Shown here one piece after another: positions 6,974 through 9,202 of a DNA stretch of 9,202 nt. The stretch lies in the NCBI GenBank assembly GCA_026390045.1, contig JAPLGR010000610.1:1-9202 (forward strand). Direction: 5' to 3'. The first letter of the stretch is position 1, and each line of letters begins with the position of its first letter. The stretch comes from Chloroflexota bacterium. GTDB lineage: Bacteria; Chloroflexota; Anaerolineae; Anaerolineales; E44-bin32. The position numbers were made by a program, and so were the translations under genes. The notes beneath the pieces were generated by a model, which saw only the letters and a program-made list of their open reading frames with translations, was not told where the DNA came from and searched no databases.

Positions 6974-7122
6974 ACTGCGGTGTGGATCTGGTGGGCGCGG
7001 GGGGGCTCGAACCCTCGACCTTACGGATGTGAACTAGCTCGGTCGGAACCCCTACTGTAGACCTTACGGTACGGCTGTCTTGATAACCATCGCGACAGCG
7101 AATCGATCATAGCCGTGAGGTC
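6966..7122. repeat. Four-copy CCGTRAGGWC motif cluster
   Basis: The 10-mer occurs at 6966-6975 (plus, CCGTAAGGAC), 7017-7026 (minus, CCGTAAGGTC), 7060-7069 (minus, CCGTAAGGTC) and 7113-7122 (plus, CCGTGAGGTC). The start-to-start spacings are 51, 43 and 53 nt. One copy is part of the tRNA remnant (anticodon stem 3' strand plus variable loop). The other three are followed by sequences that diverge from tRNA. Confidence 0.55.
6989..7034 (-). pseudogene. tRNA 3'-half remnant (anticodon loop to CCA), probable tRNA-Val(CAC)
   Basis: Read on the minus strand, 7034-6989 fits tRNA positions 31-76. The loop TTCACAT gives anticodon CAC, then come stem strand CCGTA, variable loop AGGTC, a T-arm with GTTCGAGCC, acceptor strand CGCGCCC, discriminator A and an encoded CCA. 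The 5' half is missing: neither the expected TACGG stem strand nor a GGGCGCG acceptor strand occurs in the bases beyond 7034 up to rpsF. The T-stem also has an A50-C64 mismatch, consistent with decay. The break falls at the 5' edge of the anticodon loop, a usual crossover place for tyrosine integrases. I therefore read it as an attachment-site remnant, not a working tRNA. The isoacceptor call depends on the remaining loop only. Confidence 0.65.
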
Positions 7123-7134
7123 TACGGTGGTTCC
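7045..7134. repeat. Large imperfect inverted repeat with nested hairpin
   Basis: The left arm (7045-7069) and right arm (7113-7134, reversed) share GGAACC and GTAGACCT(T/C)ACGG, with a 3-nt length difference between those blocks. Between the arms GCTGTC (7074-7079) pairs with GACAGC (7094-7099), and inside that TGAT (7081-7084) pairs with ATCG (7089-7092, one wobble) around the loop AACC. The whole could fold as a cruciform or a structured RNA. Confidence 0.55.
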
Positions 7135-7176
7135 TGAAGACCCCTCTCTGCTACTCAATTGAGTGCGCGAATCGAT
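7098..7176 (+). repeat. Direct repeat GCGAATCGAT flanking a 12-bp palindrome
   Basis: GCGAATCGAT is present at 7098-7107 and 7167-7176. Between the copies, 7153-7164 is the perfect palindrome ACTCAATTGAGT. These extend the repeat-dense stretch to about 7176. Confidence 0.4.
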
Positions 7177-7501
7177 TCCGATAAACGCAGATTACCAGAA
7201 CTTGTCAGTGTAGGCAATGGGATGGAAGGCGCGAATGGGCTGCTGATGTGGCGGGCAATACAGTCAGGACTCCTGGCCAGGCGGAACGGCAAGACAAGTA
7301 TGACGGCAGGGGCGATGGGTTTGTGGGGGGCGGTCCTGCCAACTAGAGTCTAGTCCAGGGGCAATTCGATGGCAAACTCGGCATGTTGTATTGCGTACGC
7401 CTTTCCACCTTGTGGAGGACGGTACCGTTGACCCGAAGGTACTATTCGCATTGGCTCAAGATACCGTGATTGATGGGCGCTCAGCGCGTTTGGCGCAGGC
7501 C

Positions 7502-7530
7502 TTGGCGGCGCGGAATGCGTGTGGTATGAT
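7502..7530 (+). promoter_or_regulatory. Promoter of the rpsF-ssb-rpsR operon
   Basis: TTGGCG (7502-7507) and TATGAT (7525-7530) are spaced by exactly 17 nt, and TG at 7522-7523 makes an extended -10. Transcription would start near 7537, giving a leader of roughly 96 nt before the rpsF GTG. It is the best sigma-70-type promoter I see in the window. Confidence 0.65.
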
Positions 7531-7541
7531 CAGTCGGTTGC

Positions 7542-7563
7542 CACGCCCCCTGCGGGGGGCGTG
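7542..7563 (+). promoter_or_regulatory. GC-rich leader hairpin of rpsF
   Basis: CACGCCCCC (7542-7550) and GGGGGCGTG (7555-7563) form a perfect 9-bp stem with loop TGCG, starting about 5 nt after the predicted transcription start; CTTTCC follows. In many bacteria rpsF leaders carry an S6:S18-binding RNA that gives feedback control. Whether this hairpin is that element is not decided, because I could not match the conserved CCG-containing bulge. Confidence 0.45.
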
Positions 7564-7632
7564 CTTTCCGCTCCCGGCCCGTGCCGCCTGGCATGTGGAC
7601 TGGGGGCAATCCCGAGGAAAGGAGGATGTCCC

Positions 7633-7923
7633 GTGCGCAACTATGAGATCGCCTACATCGCGGACCCGGATCTGGATGAGAACTCCCTGACCGCATTGGA
7701 AGAGAAGGTCAAGGGCTGGATCGAAGCCGCCGGCGGAAGCGTGGTTAAGGTCGATCGGTGGGGCAAGCGCCGTCTTGCCTACACGATCAAGAAACGGCAC
7801 GATGGTCACTATGTGTTCGTCCAGGCTTCGATGCCGAGCGCCGCTAATGCAGACGTGGAGCGGAACCTGCGCCTGACGGAGCAGGTTATGCGATTCATGA
7901 TCACACTGCAGGAAGCAGCCTGA
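7633..7923 (+). CDS. rpsF: 30S ribosomal protein S6
   Basis: The 96-residue product is ribosomal protein S6, which pairs with S18 in the platform of the small subunit. Typical segments are MRNYEIAYIADPDLDE at the start, VDRWGKRRLAYTIKKRHDGHYVF in the middle, and the end helix RNLRLTEQVMRFMITL. The length is normal for S6 without the acidic tail of enterobacteria. The GTG start at 7633 is chosen because AAAGGAGG (7618-7625) lies 7 nt before it and the S6 fold begins there; upstream in-frame starts would place the leader hairpin inside the gene. ssb follows after 46 nt and rpsR after that, the classical bacterial order. Confidence 0.96.
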   Translation: MRNYEIAYIADPDLDENSLTALEEKVKGWIEAAGGSVVKVDRWGKRRLAYTIKKRHDGHYVFVQASMPSAANADVERNLRLTEQVMRFMITLQEAA

Positions 7924-7936
7924 TGCTCGTTGCCGT

Positions 7937-7957
7937 CCCCCCGCTTGTCGCGGGGGG
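7937..7957 (+). promoter_or_regulatory. Hairpin next to the ssb ribosome-binding site
   Basis: CCCCCCGC (7937-7944) and GCGGGGGG (7950-7957) form a perfect 8-bp stem with a 5-nt loop. It ends 1 nt before the ssb Shine-Dalgarno AGGAGG (7959-7964). Its place suggests control of ssb translation or mRNA processing rather than termination; no T-run follows. Confidence 0.45.
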
Positions 7958-7969
7958 CAGGAGGCTGAG

Positions 7970-8365
7970 ATGAGCCGAGGCTTGAACAAAGTCATGGTCA
8001 TCGGCCATCTGGGGCGGGACCCGGAGATGCGCTACACGCCCTCCGGCCGACCGGTGACGACGTTCTCGGTGGCGACGACCCGCACCTGGCACTCCGCGGA
8101 CGGCGAGCGGCACGAAGAGACGGAGTGGTTCAATGTCGTTGCTTGGGGCAGCCTGGCCGAGATCTGCAACCAGCATCTGAGGCGCGGCCAGCAGGTCTAC
8201 GTCGAAGGGCGTCTGCAGACCCGGCACTGGGATGATGCTGAGGGCAAGAAGCACAGCGCGACGGAGTTGGTCGCCAAAGAGATCATCATACTCGGGGAAC
8301 GCAAGGAAGGTACCACCACAGCCTTCGTGGCGGCCCCCGGCGAAGATGAAGGGTATCCCTTCTAG
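7970..8365 (+). CDS. ssb: Single-stranded DNA-binding protein
   Basis: The 131-residue product is a bacterial SSB, which coats single-stranded DNA and recruits repair and replication proteins. The OB fold covers about residues 1-107: LNKVMVIGHLGRDPEMRYTPSGRPVTTFSVAT, then ETEWFNVVAWGSLAEICNQHLRRGQQVYVEGRL. Aromatic residues suited to base stacking include W40, W53, F54 and W59. The C-terminal tip is DEGYPF, a variant of the DDDIPF partner-binding tip. The linker between fold and tip is very short (about 15-20 residues) compared with the roughly 60-residue linker of E. coli SSB. ATG 7970 has AGGAGG 5 nt upstream. It lies between rpsF and rpsR, as in many bacteria. Confidence 0.96.
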   Translation: MSRGLNKVMVIGHLGRDPEMRYTPSGRPVTTFSVATTRTWHSADGERHEETEWFNVVAWGSLAEICNQHLRRGQQVYVEGRLQTRHWDDAEGKKHSATELVAKEIIILGERKEGTTTAFVAAPGEDEGYPF

Positions 8366-8378
8366 AACACGAGTGCGG

Positions 8379-8395
8379 CGCGGACAGGGTCCGCG
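8379..8395 (+). promoter_or_regulatory. Small hairpin between ssb and rpsR
   Basis: CGCGGAC (8379-8385) and GTCCGCG (8389-8395) form a 7-bp stem with a 3-nt loop, 5 nt before the rpsR ribosome-binding site AGGAGA (8401-8406). Role unknown; a translational effect on rpsR or mRNA stabilisation is possible. Confidence 0.35.
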
Positions 8396-8413
8396 GCTGC
8401 AGGAGAGTAGTCC

Positions 8414-8707
8414 GTGAGTTACGAGATGGAGACGGAGAGCGAAGAAGGGCAAGGCGGAGGGGACCGAGGCGGACCACGCCGTCGGTTCATTCGCCGGCCG
8501 CACGTGTGCCAGTTCTGCACCGAGAAGACGAAACTGATCGACTACAAGCAGGCCGAGCTTCTGAAGCGCTTTGTCACAGAGCAGGGGCGCATGCGTAGCC
8601 GCCGCGAGACAGGAACTTGTGCCCGGCATCAGCGCATCCTGGCGCAGGCCGTCAAGCGCGCCCGGCACATCGCCCTGCTGCCATTCCAGGCGGAACGCTT
8701 CCGCTAA
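8414..8707 (+). CDS. rpsR: 30S ribosomal protein S18
   Basis: The 97-residue product is S18, the partner of S6 in the 30S platform. The conserved core reads RRPHVCQFCTEKTKLIDYKQAELLKRFVTEQGRMRSRRETGTCARHQRILAQAVKRARHIALLPF. It is the zinc-type (C+) form: C32 and C35 with C69 and H72 could bind one metal ion. An acidic and glycine-rich N-terminal tail of about 20 residues precedes the core. GTG 8414 has AGGAGA at 8401-8406, 7 nt away. It is 48 nt downstream of ssb and belongs to the same operon. Confidence 0.96.
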   Translation: MSYEMETESEEGQGGGDRGGPRRRFIRRPHVCQFCTEKTKLIDYKQAELLKRFVTEQGRMRSRRETGTCARHQRILAQAVKRARHIALLPFQAERFR

Positions 8708-8722
8708 GAGTGCCTTCCTGGC

Positions 8723-8749
8723 GGCCCGGGGAGGCGGTCTCCCCGGGCC
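8723..8749 (+). terminator. Strong hairpin after rpsR
   Basis: GGCCCGGGGAG (8723-8733) and CTCCCCGGGCC (8739-8749) make a perfect 11-bp stem with a 5-nt loop, 15 nt after the rpsR stop. The following CCTCTATCATC is not a proper T-tract, so it may act as a partial terminator or as an mRNA-stabilising end before the chaperone gene. Confidence 0.5.
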
Positions 8750-8774
8750 CCTCTATCATCGTAAGGAGTTGACT

Positions 8775-9202
8775 GTGCCCAACGAGCAGCGGGGTGCGCC
8801 CCGCGTGACAAGGAAGCATCTGGCGCGCGCGCAGCGCGAGCGCATCCAGCGCAGGTGGACTCTGGTGGGTGCGCTCGTGGTCATTGCTCTGGTCGTCGGT
8901 TTGGTCGCCTACGGCTTGGCGGAGCAGACGATCATCAACCCGCGCCGCGCCGTCGCCACCGTGAATGGCGAAAAGATCACCAGCCAGTACGTGCAGGCGC
9001 GCTACATCCTGGCCCGCTACAACCTGCAGGGCCAGGCGCAACAGATCCAGCAATTCATGGCGATCTTCGGCGGTGACGAGACCTTCACCTCCAGCCTCCA
9101 GTCCCAACTCAACCAGATCAACTCGTTCCTCGAGGACGCGCCCAGCCTGAAGCGATCGGTGCTGGACAACCTGGTCGAGGAGACACTGATCCGGCAGGAG
9201 GC
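8775..9202 (+). CDS. Membrane-anchored SurA/PrsA-like peptidyl-prolyl isomerase (5' part)
   Basis: The gene runs off the right edge, leaving 142 complete codons. A basic cytoplasmic N-terminus (RKHLARAQRERIQRRW, residues 13-28) is followed by one hydrophobic segment (about 29-49, TLVGALVVIALVVGLVAYGL). It is therefore an inside-out anchored or signal-anchored protein facing the cell exterior. After it comes AVATVNGEKIT (59-69), the usual opening of the SurA N-terminal chaperone domain, then a helical Gln-rich stretch ending in VLDNLVEETLIRQEA. The parvulin domain expected downstream is outside the window, so isomerase activity is inferred from family architecture. GTG 8775 has AAGGAG (8763-8768) 6 nt before it. 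Similar genes follow rpsR in Chloroflexota (from memory, not searched). Confidence 0.82.
   Translation, partial: MPNEQRGAPRVTRKHLARAQRERIQRRWTLVGALVVIALVVGLVAYGLAEQTIINPRRAVATVNGEKITSQYVQARYILARYNLQGQAQQIQQFMAIFGGDETFTSSLQSQLNQINSFLEDAPSLKRSVLDNLVEETLIRQE

Larger units (their letters stand above)
6805..7501. other. Gene-poor, repeat-rich region between moaF-like gene and rpsF promoter
   Basis: In nearly 700 bases I find no convincing gene. A 64-codon frame opening with TTG at 7159 and a 99-codon frame at 7391 have no recognisable product, and the second overlaps the rpsF promoter. The left half holds a terminator-like hairpin, a tRNA 3'-half remnant, clustered repeats and nested dyads. The right half (7177-7500) has scattered palindromes (7272-7281, 7342-7354, 7393-7400, 7404-7416) without an evident pattern. 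Confidence 0.6.

Noticed and set aside
6989..7110. Complete tRNA gene, possibly with an intron in the anticodon loop
   Set aside because: No matching 5' half (acceptor strand GGGCGCG, D-arm, stem strand TACGG) was found on the minus strand up to the rpsF promoter, and the T-stem has a mismatch.
6941..7176. CRISPR array
   Set aside because: Repeats are only about 10 bp, lie on both strands and are embedded in different contexts. There are no regular repeat-spacer units and no cas genes.
7159..7353. 64-codon frame starting with TTG between the repeats and the rpsF promoter
   Set aside because: No ribosome-binding site, starts inside a palindrome, and the product is not recognisable.
7391..7690. 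99-codon frame crossing the rpsF promoter and start
   Set aside because: It overlaps the promoter, the leader hairpin and rpsF in another frame, and shows no family motif.
7901..8668. 255-codon minus-strand frame opposite ssb and rpsR
   Set aside because: Antisense shadow of two certain housekeeping genes with no domain of its own.

Overview
The window is GC-rich bacterial DNA with two parts. The left part (1-6804) carries accessory metabolic genes. The right part (7502-9202) is the start of a conserved ribosomal/replication operon: rpsF, ssb, rpsR, then a membrane-anchored SurA/PrsA-like chaperone gene that runs off the end. That gene order, the basic N-terminus of the membrane chaperone, and paired family III CoA-transferases beside SDR and MoaF-type genes suggest a Chloroflexota (Dehalococcoidia-like) genome, possibly a metagenome assembly. 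This is inference from resemblance; no search was possible.

Layout. Two CaiB/BaiF CoA-transferase genes lie in tandem on the plus strand (36-1370 and 1420-2751). The first keeps the catalytic Asp (D188); the second has Trp (W205) there, so the pair may form a heteromer with one catalytic subunit. A gap (2752-3092) with hairpins but no gene separates them from a convergent minus-strand gene (3093-4937). That gene encodes a [2Fe-2S] plus ASKHA-fold protein of the DUF4445/RACo type, a predicted ATP-dependent low-potential electron donor that reactivates corrinoid proteins. From a short divergent intergenic region an SDR oxidoreductase (5167-5988) and a MoaF-family protein (6016-6804) run rightwards as a likely two-gene operon.

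Between moaF and rpsF (6805-7632) I see no convincing gene, but there is much structure. It holds a terminator-like hairpin, a 46-nt piece matching the 3' half of a tRNA (anticodon loop to encoded CCA, probable Val-CAC), four copies of a CCGTRAGGWC motif on both strands, and nested inverted repeats. This looks like an old integration or recombination site at the border between accessory and core genes. A good extended -10 promoter (7502-7530) and a GC-rich leader hairpin then introduce rpsF.

The CoA-transferase pair, SDR and MoaF-like protein could belong to a CoA-thioester catabolic pathway with the RACo-like protein serving a corrinoid enzyme elsewhere. No substrate can be assigned from this window. 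No complete known defence, CRISPR or transposon system is present.
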